NCBI GenBank assembly: GCA_034003955.1
Contig: JAVEXO010000008.1
Location: forward strand, 1 to 64,000
DNA from: SZUA-370 sp034003955
Lineage (GTDB): Bacteria; Spirochaetota; Spirochaetia; Treponematales; UBA12059
Length of the DNA stretch: 64,000 nucleotides
Direction: 5' to 3'
The notes under the pieces were generated by a model. The model saw nothing but the letters and a program-made list of their open reading frames with translations, was not told where the DNA came from and did not search any database. Below are positions 17,215-25,716 of the stretch, in pieces; within the stretch, counting starts at the first letter, position 1, and the number at the start of each line of letters is the position of its first letter. A program made the position numbers and the translations under genes.

Positions 17215-17685
17215 ATGCGATGTGATGTATGCGGCTCAAGCGATAGCGTTTTCTTCGTAAAGCCCGATGGCGCGGGTGGGGAACTCCATGTTTGCAGATC
17301 CTGTGCCGTCCTCAAAGGCTATGCCCAGGCGGGAGATGGCCTCGGAGCCAGGCTCGATTCATTTCTTAACGAGGAGAATACGGCTCTTGGCCCCTGTCCC
17401 CATTGTGGATGGACGGCAGAGAGACTGGCCACAAGCGCTCAGCTGGGCTGTACGCACTGCATCAAGGTTTTCAAGCGTGAGATCATAGCCTTACGGAAGA
17501 GAGCAGGAGCAAGCGCTATGTATGATGGCAAGGTTGCGAGAGCCTCACCTGTCATTGATGCAGACGCAGGAACAAGGATGGATCTCTCTATTTCGCTTGA
17601 AAAAGCGCTGCGAGAAGAAGATTTCGAGAAGGCCGCACGTATTAGAGACAGTCTTATATCCAGCTCTAAAAGGCCACGGGCATGA
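17215..17685 (+). CDS. mcsA: McsA-like zinc-finger/UVR-motif protein
   Basis: A 156-aa cytosolic protein with four CxxC pairs: CDVC, CRSC, CPHC and CTHC. They form two treble-clef-type zinc sites, followed by a C-terminal UVR motif (EKALREEDFEKAARIRDSL). In Bacillus, McsA binds and stimulates the arginine kinase McsB and connects to ClpC. The start is ATG at 17215, beginning MRCDVCG. The mcsB start overlaps the stop (ATGA). Here its kinase partner seems inactive, so McsA may act mainly as a ClpC adaptor; that is inference. Confidence 0.88.
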   Translation: MRCDVCGSSDSVFFVKPDGAGGELHVCRSCAVLKGYAQAGDGLGARLDSFLNEENTALGPCPHCGWTAERLATSAQLGCTHCIKVFKREIIALRKRAGASAMYDGKVARASPVIDADAGTRMDLSISLEKALREEDFEKAARIRDSLISSSKRPRA

Positions 17686-18797
17686 CCCTGTCCAGCCCGG
17701 CTACCAGCCCCCTTCCTCAACGAGACTATCCCCTGTTCGATATAGTCGTTCGTTCCCGCGTCTCGGTGGACAGGAATGTTGATGGATTCCGCTTTCCCCA
17801 CCTGCTATCGGCAGAAGAGTCAACAGAGATCGAGACGATACTGTGCAGAGCAATGCGAGGAATTGGATTTGCCTTGGCCAGGGTCGGTGATATGGATAGT
17901 GGGTTCAGATCCAGGCTCGCCGAGCGAGAGCTTTACTCGCGTCAGTATCTGCTTGATGAAGGCAAGTATGTCGTACTCAGCCCCGATGCCATTCTTTGGA
18001 TGGCCATAAATGACAGTAATCATCTTTCAATACGCGCAAGCAGGCCTGGCCTGAGCCTCTTGGAGGCATGGTCAGACGTTTCTGGAACCGACGACGCTCT
18101 AGAACAGATGCTTGGGCAGCATTCCTGGGCCTTCGATCCAGATATTGCTTACCTGATGTCAAGGGCCTCGTTCTGCGGCAGCGGCCTCTCTGCGGGAGTC
18201 ACCCTGCATACTCCGGCTCTCGCCCTTTCAGGGCTGGCCGAGATGGCGTATAAGCGTGCCATGGAAGCAGGGTTCATTGTGGCCGGAGCCTACTCCAGTC
18301 TGGGGGTGTCGAGCGGATACCTCTTTGAATTGTCATTGCCTCCGGTCTATGGCGACCCTGAGCGAACATCCATCACAAGGCTGGATACGGCAGCCAGGTC
18401 AATAGCGGAGTACGAGCGACGCGCCAGAGCCGAGCTGCTTTCCAGCAGCTCATGGGATATACTCGACGTAATTGGCAGGGCGGCAGGCAGTGCAACATGC
18501 GCACGGCTTGTTTCCAGGGACGAGGCATCTGATATTGTATCCGGCTTACGCCTAGGGCTTTCATGTGGTGTCCTAGAAGGCATGAACCTTGCAGAGGCGA
18601 CAGAGTTATGGGTGTCCACCAGAATTAGACAGACAAAGAGCGATGCGGCTCCTGGCATCCAACTGGCCGATATGCCAGGCGAGCATGCCAAACGTATAGA
18701 ATCTAATGTCGGTGAACCAGAGGCGGCCATACGAGCCTATAATCTTAGAAAGATGGCTAGAGGCATAGGGTTTACCCAGGGGTACAAGGATGTTTAA
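17682..18797 (+). CDS. mcsB: McsB-like protein, probable pseudo-arginine-kinase
   Basis: A 371-aa protein collinear with McsB, the kinase that tags proteins with phospho-arginine for ClpCP. The framework is clear: DIVVRSRVSVDRN at 20-32, RFPHLLSAEES, LHTPALAL, and the C-terminal ILDVIGRAAG and SGLRLGLSCGVLEGMN. Catalytic segments are changed. NEEDH reads NDSNH (110-114). The loop that carries the catalytic Cys in SCPTNVGTGLRAS reads SRASFCGSGLSAG (160-172), placing Arg161 where that Cys should be. The GEGSEA loop reads SSLGVS. Enzyme activity is therefore doubtful while the fold is kept. It overlaps mcsA and clpC, so all three are co-translated. Confidence 0.82.
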   Translation: MTLSSPATSPLPQRDYPLFDIVVRSRVSVDRNVDGFRFPHLLSAEESTEIETILCRAMRGIGFALARVGDMDSGFRSRLAERELYSRQYLLDEGKYVVLSPDAILWMAINDSNHLSIRASRPGLSLLEAWSDVSGTDDALEQMLGQHSWAFDPDIAYLMSRASFCGSGLSAGVTLHTPALALSGLAEMAYKRAMEAGFIVAGAYSSLGVSSGYLFELSLPPVYGDPERTSITRLDTAARSIAEYERRARAELLSSSSWDILDVIGRAAGSATCARLVSRDEASDIVSGLRLGLSCGVLEGMNLAEATELWVSTRIRQTKSDAAPGIQLADMPGEHAKRIESNVGEPEAAIRAYNLRKMARGIGFTQGYKDV

Positions 18798-21324
18798 AGG
18801 ATTGACCAAACGGGCTCAAAGGGTTCTTACCATATTGGCTCAGGAAGAGGCGAGGCGTTTCCATGCCGGAGAGCTTGCACCTGAGCACGTCCTGCTATCG
18901 CTTATAAACGAAGGCGAGGGTACAGGTTTCAACCTCCTGTCATCGCTCAAGATTGACATACGCGAGCTGGCACTCAGCCTTGAACGAGCGGTCTCTGGAC
19001 GCAAGGGAGGATTCCTGTTAGGGGATGCTCCTCTATCGCGGCGTCTCAAGTCAATGCTTGAAACAGCAGCAGAAGAAGCCAGAATACTTGACGGCGAGTA
19101 CATAGGAACAGAACACCTCGTCATAGCGGCGGCCAGGGAGAGTGGATCGGTTTTTGAACAATTTCTTTCACGCTGCGGTGTCTTCTATGAGCAGCTTCGT
19201 GTTTCGCTCAAGTTGATCGCGAGCGCCGGAACCGATGATGAAATACCAGGCAGGATAGATACCAGAACGGAAACCCGTGGCAAGAACCCGAGCGGATCAC
19301 AGGCTTCAAGCATGAGGAGGCCGGCGACAGGAGCCACTCCCATGTTAGACGAACATTCAAGAGATCTCAGCGCTCTAGCCGCAGATGACAGGATAGACCC
19401 CGTCATAGGCCGTGATAAAGAGACTAGGCGTATAATCAACATACTGTCGCGGAGAAGCAAGAATAACCCCGTTCTTATAGGTGATCCTGGAGTAGGAAAG
19501 ACGGCCATAGTCGAGGGGCTTGCCATAAAGATGGTCAAGGGTGATGTGCCGGATGGACTGCTTGGCAAGCGTCTTCTCGTTCTAGACATGGCCTCAATCG
19601 TCGCAGGCACCAAGTACCGTGGTGAATTTGAGGAGCGCCTGAAACGCATCATGAAGGAGATAGCCGCTTCTGGCAATATCATACTCTTCATAGATGAACT
19701 CCACACCATCATAGGTGCAGGTAGCGCCGAAGGAACGATAGACGCCTCTAACATGCTCAAGCCGGCTCTTTCCAGGGGAGAGATCCAGTGCATAGGTGCT
19801 ACGACACTCGACGAATATCGCAAGTACTTCGAGAAGGACGCGGCCTTGGAGCGGCGATTCCAGACTGTGCTCGTCGAAGAGCCCACGATAGAGCAGTCAA
19901 TAGACATCCTTAATGGCATCAAGGAACGATACGAGCGCTATCATGGTGTACGCTTCTCGCCTGACTCCATAGAGGCATCGGTGCATTTTGCCGATCGTTA
20001 TGTCAGCGACCGTTTCCTGCCTGACAAGGCCATAGACGTGCTCGATGAGGCGGGGGCACGCAAGAAGGTAGAGCATCCCGTTAGGGGGACCCAGCTGGGT
20101 ACCATAGAGTCTGAGATACGAAAACTGACAGAGGAGAAGCTAGCTCTAGTCTCCACCCAAAACTACGAACGTGCCGCCGAGGTTCGCGATAGGGTTAGAG
20201 TGCTCAAGGCCGAGCTGGAAGAAATGAAGACCAGGTCCTCTTCCTTGGCGGGAGATGCAGGAACAGTAAGTGTAGACGACGTACGCCTGATTGTATCGGA
20301 GATGACAGGCATACCCGTTTATAGGATAGCAGAAGGAGAATCAGAACGGCTCACGAGCCTGGAGGCCGAGCTCCATAGGCGAGTCATAGGCCAGGATTAC
20401 GCCGTTACTGCCCTGGCCGCGGCTGTCAGGCGGTCCCGTGCAGGCATATCCGATCCACATAGGCCTCTTGGTTCCTTTATTTTCCTTGGTCCCACCGGTG
20501 TTGGCAAGACCCTGCTGGCAAAATCACTGGCAGAGAGCCTTTTTGGTAGTGAAGATGCCCTAATCCGCATAGACATGTCAGACTTCATGGAGAAGCATAA
20601 TGCTGCCCGCCTGGTGGGGGCTCCTCCTGGCTATGTAGGCTATCAGGAAGGCGGGATGCTGACAGAGAAGGTCAGGCGCAAGCCCTATAGCGTTGTTCTT
20701 TTTGACGAGATTGAGAAGGCTCATCCTGACGTGTTTAACCTACTCTTGCAATTATTGGAAGAAGGCGAACTCAGGGACAATCTGGGGCATGCCGTCTCAT
20801 TCCGCAACTGCGTCATCATAATGACGAGCAATGCCGGTACCCGTGATTTGATACGTGGCGCAAGGCTTGGTTTTGGAGCCGAGGCACAGCGATTCGACTT
20901 CGAGGCCGTCAAGTCGGCGGCCTTGACTGAGCTAAAGCGGCTCTTTAACCCTGAGTTTATAAACCGGGTAGACCAGGTGGTCGTATTCCATCCTCTCGAC
21001 CGGGAGCAGGTACAAGGCGTACTGGAGCTGGAGCTATCACGGCTCAGGCGGCGGCTTGCAGAACGTGGCGTCTCACTTGAATTGGATAAGAAGGCCGTAG
21101 ACAGGCTTGTCTTGGACGGCTATGACGAGGCCTACGGAGCACGGCCGATGCGAAGGCTTATAACAAAGCTTATAGAGGACCCCCTGGCTACGAGCATCGT
21201 AGAAGGCGCATGCCCTCCTGGTGCGACCGTAAGGGTGCGGGAGAAGAACGGTGAATTGACGCTCAAGATAGTCAACTCCTCACGTCAGGTGACGGCTCCT
21301 GTCGAGGCCAGCAAGGATTCCTGA
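18790..21324 (+). CDS. clpC: ATP-dependent Clp protease ATPase subunit ClpC
   Basis: An 844-aa double-ring AAA+ unfoldase. It has two N-terminal Clp_N repeats (to ~145), AAA1 with GDPGVGKTAIVEGLA and ILFIDELHTIIGAG, a middle UVR-type helical segment NYERAAEVRDRVRVLK, and AAA2 with GPTGVGKTLLAKSL and VVLFDEIEKAHPDV. A LGF tripeptide in GARLGFGAEA is a likely ClpP-docking loop. The UVR segment and length mark it as ClpC rather than ClpB, and the mcsA-mcsB context agrees. It ends back to back with the convergent rqcH-like gene. Confidence 0.93.
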   Translation: MFKGLTKRAQRVLTILAQEEARRFHAGELAPEHVLLSLINEGEGTGFNLLSSLKIDIRELALSLERAVSGRKGGFLLGDAPLSRRLKSMLETAAEEARILDGEYIGTEHLVIAAARESGSVFEQFLSRCGVFYEQLRVSLKLIASAGTDDEIPGRIDTRTETRGKNPSGSQASSMRRPATGATPMLDEHSRDLSALAADDRIDPVIGRDKETRRIINILSRRSKNNPVLIGDPGVGKTAIVEGLAIKMVKGDVPDGLLGKRLLVLDMASIVAGTKYRGEFEERLKRIMKEIAASGNIILFIDELHTIIGAGSAEGTIDASNMLKPALSRGEIQCIGATTLDEYRKYFEKDAALERRFQTVLVEEPTIEQSIDILNGIKERYERYHGVRFSPDSIEASVHFADRYVSDRFLPDKAIDVLDEAGARKKVEHPVRGTQLGTIESEIRKLTEEKLALVSTQNYERAAEVRDRVRVLKAELEEMKTRSSSLAGDAGTVSVDDVRLIVSEMTGIPVYRIAEGESERLTSLEAELHRRVIGQDYAVTALAAAVRRSRAGISDPHRPLGSFIFLGPTGVGKTLLAKSLAESLFGSEDALIRIDMSDFMEKHNAARLVGAPPGYVGYQEGGMLTEKVRRKPYSVVLFDEIEKAHPDVFNLLLQLLEEGELRDNLGHAVSFRNCVIIMTSNAGTRDLIRGARLGFGAEAQRFDFEAVKSAALTELKRLFNPEFINRVDQVVVFHPLDREQVQGVLELELSRLRRRLAERGVSLELDKKAVDRLVLDGYDEAYGARPMRRLITKLIEDPLATSIVEGACPPGATVRVREKNGELTLKIVNSSRQVTAPVEASKDS

Positions 21325-22740
21325 TCAGTGTTCTTCCTTGCCTATCTGGCGTCTTAGTTCACGCATGCGCGCGTGCATTCGTGTGTCATCTATGGTGACG
21401 CGAAGGTTCTTCTCCTGAGTCGGTAGCACAAGGCCTTTTGGTCCGTTCTTGACGCGGCGAAGATACTTGGCGTGGGTGTAGTACACATCTCCTGAGCCGG
21501 CCGAGCGTCCCTTGGAGTAATACAGGGCCAGGGCCCCCGCATCGAGCAATATTTCAAGGGGAACGCTCTTGCCTGGCTTGGCCTTTATGAACACGTATGA
21601 TCCTGCATAATCCCTGGCATGAAGCCATAGATCGTTACCCTTTACGTGGCGCCTCAGGAGCTCATCGTTCTCGGCCGCCGAGCGCCCTATGAGTAGCCGC
21701 CAGCCATGGAGCTCCAGGGAAATGCATGAGTAGCGTGTTAAGTCCTGGGATGAGGACGTGCGTCGTTTGGCAAGGAAGGCTCGTATATGGTATGGATTCT
21801 CTGTCGCCTCTATCCTCAGGCGCTCGGCTTCCAAGGCTTCTTTGCTTCTTGATAGTTCCTCTATCTCTGAGGCAGTCTCAAGAGCCCCTGAGCCTGCCTT
21901 CCTGTGTTTGTCATAGTAGGCCTTAGCATTCTCCACCGCCGATTTAGACGGATCGATCCTGATGATCACCTCACCACCCCGGTAGAAGTCATCCACCGTA
22001 ACGGTGTGAGCCGAGAAGTCTGAGCCTTGATTGGCCAGGATGATGTCGCCCAGCTCCTTCCAACGCTCGGCATCGGCGTACTCGGTGGCCATTCTTTCGA
22101 GTGATGAAAGCCTTGTGTCGAGTTGGTTCCTTCGTTGGTCGAAGTACTTGCGTGCTCGCTCCATGAGGGCGAGCCGTGATAGTTCAGAGCCATGCTCGGC
22201 GTAGTAGGCATCTATGCGATCGTTGAAGCTTCCTTCTCCAGGAAGATCCCGTACGATGAATTCTTTGGCAGGAGCCTCTCCTGGAGTCGGCTCATAGTGG
22301 CCTCCTGCCAGCTCGCCCTTCTTAGGCTTCCTGGCAAGTGCGTCGACTATCTGCCCGCCTGGAAGGCACAGTATTAGATTGGAAGCTCCAGACCAGAGGC
22401 GAGCGTACAGTATGCGCTCTCCCTGATCGCGGCCTATCCTCATTTCTACTATGCGCTCCGAGCCTATCTGACGAATGGACTCTATGCGTGCCCCCTTTAT
22501 GTGGGAGCGCAAGAGTTCCATGAAGCGCTGGGGCTTCTCGGCCTTGGGTACGAGTGTCTTTGTTGCGTGGAGCCTGCACGAGCCATGAGCCACACAGAAG
22601 AGGAGTTCAGTCGATGCTCCGGGTTTGTAGCATGATAGCAGGAGAGTATCGTAAGAGGGTTGCACGACCTTCTGTATCTGAGCGCCACACAGATCAAGTT
22701 CTGATAGTACAAGGTCTATCTCGCGCCAGTTAAGCGACAT
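21325..22740 (-). CDS. NFACT family RqcH-like ribosome quality-control protein
   Basis: A 471-aa protein of the NFACT/Tae2 family (formerly fibronectin-binding protein). In Bacillus, RqcH binds stalled 50S subunits and adds C-terminal Ala tails. It shows an N-terminal NFACT-N lobe, a coiled-coil middle, and an NFACT-R domain with KGNDLWLHARDYAGSYVFIK and the GDVYYTHAKYLRR segment. The DR pair needed for tRNA recruitment in RqcH appears here as E95-R96 (GSERIVEM). It is shorter than Bacillus RqcH. AAGGA precedes the ATG. Confidence 0.8.
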   Translation of the reverse strand: MSLNWREIDLVLSELDLCGAQIQKVVQPSYDTLLLSCYKPGASTELLFCVAHGSCRLHATKTLVPKAEKPQRFMELLRSHIKGARIESIRQIGSERIVEMRIGRDQGERILYARLWSGASNLILCLPGGQIVDALARKPKKGELAGGHYEPTPGEAPAKEFIVRDLPGEGSFNDRIDAYYAEHGSELSRLALMERARKYFDQRRNQLDTRLSSLERMATEYADAERWKELGDIILANQGSDFSAHTVTVDDFYRGGEVIIRIDPSKSAVENAKAYYDKHRKAGSGALETASEIEELSRSKEALEAERLRIEATENPYHIRAFLAKRRTSSSQDLTRYSCISLELHGWRLLIGRSAAENDELLRRHVKGNDLWLHARDYAGSYVFIKAKPGKSVPLEILLDAGALALYYSKGRSAGSGDVYYTHAKYLRRVKNGPKGLVLPTQEKNLRVTIDDTRMHARMRELRRQIGKEEH

Positions 22741-22764
22741 GCTATCCTTAGGTTAAAGACAACG

Positions 22765-22860
22765 AAGAGAATAAGAGGAAAAGAGTTTTGGAAAGAGAAG
22801 ATGTAGAAAAAACATTCTTTATTATCCTCTCTTTCTTTTCTCGTATACTCTTATTCTCTT
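22765..22860. repeat. Long inverted repeat in a purine/pyrimidine-biased spacer
   Basis: Perfect 13-bp arms (AAGAGAATAAGAG at 22765-22777 and its complement at 22848-22860) flank about 70 bases. The left half is almost pure purine and the right half almost pure pyrimidine on the plus strand. It lies between the secA stop and the rqcH-like start, both on the minus strand. No U-tract follows, so it is not a standard terminator; an RNA processing or regulatory hairpin in the leader of the rqcH-like gene is possible. Confidence 0.5.
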
Positions 22861-22882
22861 TGTTCAAAATAGTGTTCGTCTA

Positions 22883-25651
22883 TCATGCGCCGTGGCAGTG
22901 TTTGTACTTCTTGCCTGAACCGCAGGGACAGGGGTCGTTCCTTCCCACCTTGGGGTAGGTTCTAACGACGGTGGTATTCCTCGGGGCCGCACCCTGGGCC
23001 ATAGCCGTGGAGCCGGCCTGAGCCTTGGCTTCCACCGCGGCTTGAGCACCGCCGAATTGCCCCATCTGTTCGTGCCGTGTCTCTCCGCCTGTGGCTACCG
23101 GCCTCACGCTGCGGTCTTCCTGCTTCTGTATGCGTACCAGGTATAGGGTGCTGGCTACCGCCTTGCGTATGTCCTCTATCATGACATCGAAGAGCTCGAA
23201 GCCTTCCAGCTTGTACTCGAGGAGCGGATTCTTCTGGGCGTAGTGGCGCAGGTAGACAGCCTCTCTCAGAGCCTCCATATTCTCGAGGTGATCGAGCCAC
23301 TTCTGGTCAATTGCGGCGAGGTATTTCCATCTGAGGAAGTGATTGAGGTTTTCAGAGCCGGCCATGGCCAGCTTCTCTTCCATGTCGCGGTCAAGCTCGG
23401 CAATGGCGGTGGCCTTGAGATCGTCTATCTTCCTGGCCTCCGGAGCATCGGACTTGAATGGTAACACGAAGCCAAATGCCGTCTTAAGGCCTTCCTGTAG
23501 TTCAGTGTATGCTGCCTTCTGATCAGACTTAAGCCCATCCTCATAGCCCTGAAGGTAGAGATCTACCATCTCACGAGCCGCGGCTACGACTCTGACGGTC
23601 AGGTCGCCATCCTTGCCAATGCTATCACGCTGGTTGTAGATGAATTTTCTCTGCTGGTTTAAGACATCGTCGTACTCGAGGAGGTGCTTGCGTATGTCGA
23701 AGTTGCGTTCCTCTACGCGCTTCTGGGCGCTAGCCATAGTCCTGTTGAGCAGAGGATGGTAGATAGGTTCACCTTCCTTCATGCCCACCTTCATCATGAG
23801 CCCCTTGAGGTTGGAGCCACCGAACAGCCGCATCAGGTCGTCATCGAGGGATATAAAGAATCTTGATCTACCAGGGTCTCCCTGACGGCCAGATCTACCT
23901 CGCAGCTGGTTGTCTATGCGCCTTGACTCGTGGCGTTCGGTGCCAAGCACGTATAGGCCCCCTGCAGCCTTTACTTCCTCGTAATCCTTGCGCCATTTAT
24001 CGTATTCCTGGGTCAGGACCTTCTTGTAGGTTTCATCGTCGGCGCTGGTACCTGCCGCCTTGCGGGCCCTGTATTCAGGGTTACCGCCCAGCTTTATATC
24101 GGTACCGCGACCGGCCATGTTGGTGGCTATTGTCACGGCGCCCCTGGATCCGGCCTCGGCAATTATTGTCGCCTCTCTGGCGTGGTTCTTGGCGTTGAGT
24201 ACCTCGTGCCTTATGCCTCGTTTTGTCAGTGCCGCAGACAGGCGTTCAGACTTGTCTATGCTGACCGTGCCGACGAGCATGGGCTGGCCCTTGGCGTGAG
24301 CCTCGGCTATCTCGTCACAGATGGCATCGAACTTCTCTGATTCGTTCAAGAAGACAAGGTCATCTTCATCAAGACGTGCTACAGGCCTGTTGGTAGGTAT
24401 GACTATGACATCAAGCTCGTATATCTTCTGGAACTCTACCGACTCAGTCTCGGCGGTGCCCGTCATACCGGCAATCTTGTCGTACATACGGAAGTAGTTC
24501 TGGAAGGTTATGGTAGCCAGGGTTCGGTTGCGCCTGGCGATCTTTATGCGTTCCTTGGCCTCTATGGCCTCATGAAGACCGTCAGAATAGCGGCGACCGT
24601 GGAGTATGCGCCCAGTGAACTCATCGACAATCTGCACGAGACCTTCCTGGACAACGTACTCGGTATCCTTGTGGAACAGCTCCCTCGCCTTGATTGCCTG
24701 GGTAAAGTAGTGTACAAACTCGAAATTCTGCTCGTCAAATAGCGAGCCCTGTATGAGGCCACGCTTCTGTAGGGCCGTCTCCATCGTGGCAAGGCCGTCA
24801 GAAGTAAATGAGACTTTCTTGTTTTTTTCCTCAATCTTATAATCGCCGTTTAGGGTCTCCCCCTCTTCCTCCTTGGGATACTCACCGGTCGCGGGATCCT
24901 TCTGGACTTCGACGAGCTGGGGACAGAGACGGAAGACCTCGTTTATCTTGTATGTATCATCCTCGGCAGCACCAGAAATGATAAGCGGGGTGCGCGCCTC
25001 GTCTACAAGAATGGAGTCTATCTCGTCTACGACGCAGTAGTGATGACCACGCTGGACACGCATCGACGGTTCCATGGCCATGTTGTCGCGTAGATAATCG
25101 AAGCCAAATTCGTTATTGGTGCCATAGGTGATGTCCCTGGCGTAGGCCTCTCGTCTGGCGTCGTTGTCCATGTTTGACAGAATCGCACCCACAGAAACGC
25201 CTAAGTAGGAGTAAATAGAGCCCATCCACTGGGAGTCGCGCTCCGCCAGGTAATCGTTGACGGTCACGACGTGAACGCCCTTGCCTTCCAGTGAGTTGAG
25301 GTATGAAGCCGATACCGACGAGAGGGTCTTGCCTTCTCCTGTCTTCATTTCAACTATCCTGCCGTCATGCAGGACTATGCCGCCCATCATCTGCGTATCG
25401 AAGGCCCGCTCGCCCAAGACTCTGCGGCCTGCTTCCCGGGCCAAGGCAAAGGCCTCAGGAAGTACAGCATCGAGGGGCTCTCCCGATGCCACACGAGCCT
25501 TGAGTGCAGCCGTCTGTGCAGGGAAATCCTCTGCCTTAAGCGACATTGCCCATGATTCCTTTGCATTTATGGCATGAAGCCGGGGCAAGAGTTGCTTTAT
25601 GTCTCGTTCGCGCTTCGAGCCGAAGATCGCTGTTAGGGGGTTGAACGCCAT
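22883..25651 (-). CDS. secA: Protein translocase ATPase SecA
   Basis: A 922-aa motor that drives proteins through SecYEG. It has nucleotide-binding motifs MKTGEGKTL and VDEIDSILVDEARTPLIISG, helicase motif TNMAGRGTDIKLGG, QLRGRSGRQGDPG, and a C-terminal zinc-binding tail CPCGSGKKYKHCH. Length is full. There is no Shine-Dalgarno before the ATG, and a promoter (25661-25688) would start transcription about 3 bases upstream of it. It is divergent from the lipoprotein gene. Confidence 0.97.
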   Translation of the reverse strand: MAFNPLTAIFGSKRERDIKQLLPRLHAINAKESWAMSLKAEDFPAQTAALKARVASGEPLDAVLPEAFALAREAGRRVLGERAFDTQMMGGIVLHDGRIVEMKTGEGKTLSSVSASYLNSLEGKGVHVVTVNDYLAERDSQWMGSIYSYLGVSVGAILSNMDNDARREAYARDITYGTNNEFGFDYLRDNMAMEPSMRVQRGHHYCVVDEIDSILVDEARTPLIISGAAEDDTYKINEVFRLCPQLVEVQKDPATGEYPKEEEGETLNGDYKIEEKNKKVSFTSDGLATMETALQKRGLIQGSLFDEQNFEFVHYFTQAIKARELFHKDTEYVVQEGLVQIVDEFTGRILHGRRYSDGLHEAIEAKERIKIARRNRTLATITFQNYFRMYDKIAGMTGTAETESVEFQKIYELDVIVIPTNRPVARLDEDDLVFLNESEKFDAICDEIAEAHAKGQPMLVGTVSIDKSERLSAALTKRGIRHEVLNAKNHAREATIIAEAGSRGAVTIATNMAGRGTDIKLGGNPEYRARKAAGTSADDETYKKVLTQEYDKWRKDYEEVKAAGGLYVLGTERHESRRIDNQLRGRSGRQGDPGRSRFFISLDDDLMRLFGGSNLKGLMMKVGMKEGEPIYHPLLNRTMASAQKRVEERNFDIRKHLLEYDDVLNQQRKFIYNQRDSIGKDGDLTVRVVAAAREMVDLYLQGYEDGLKSDQKAAYTELQEGLKTAFGFVLPFKSDAPEARKIDDLKATAIAELDRDMEEKLAMAGSENLNHFLRWKYLAAIDQKWLDHLENMEALREAVYLRHYAQKNPLLEYKLEGFELFDVMIEDIRKAVASTLYLVRIQKQEDRSVRPVATGGETRHEQMGQFGGAQAAVEAKAQAGSTAMAQGAAPRNTTVVRTYPKVGRNDPCPCGSGKKYKHCHGA

Positions 25652-25660
25652 GTCGCTTAA

Positions 25661-25688
25661 TCTATATCTTTTAATGACGAGCGGTCAA
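25661..25688 (-). promoter_or_regulatory. Promoter of secA (nearly leaderless)
   Basis: On the minus strand TTGACC and TATAGA are separated by 16 bases. The start expected near 25654 leaves only about 3 nt before the secA ATG at 25651, with no ribosome-binding sequence. Confidence 0.5.
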
Positions 25689-25716
25689 GCGAACCGCATA
25701 CGGGTGGAGGCTGCCG

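Noticed and set aside
18790..18820. CtsR-like heptamer TTGACCAAA near the clpC start
   Set aside because: It is a single copy inside the coding region and the direct-repeat partner is missing.
19185..19922. 245-codon open frame antisense to clpC
   Set aside because: It lies fully within the conserved AAA1 domain of clpC on the opposite strand and is rich in Ser/Arg/Met, as expected of a codon shadow.
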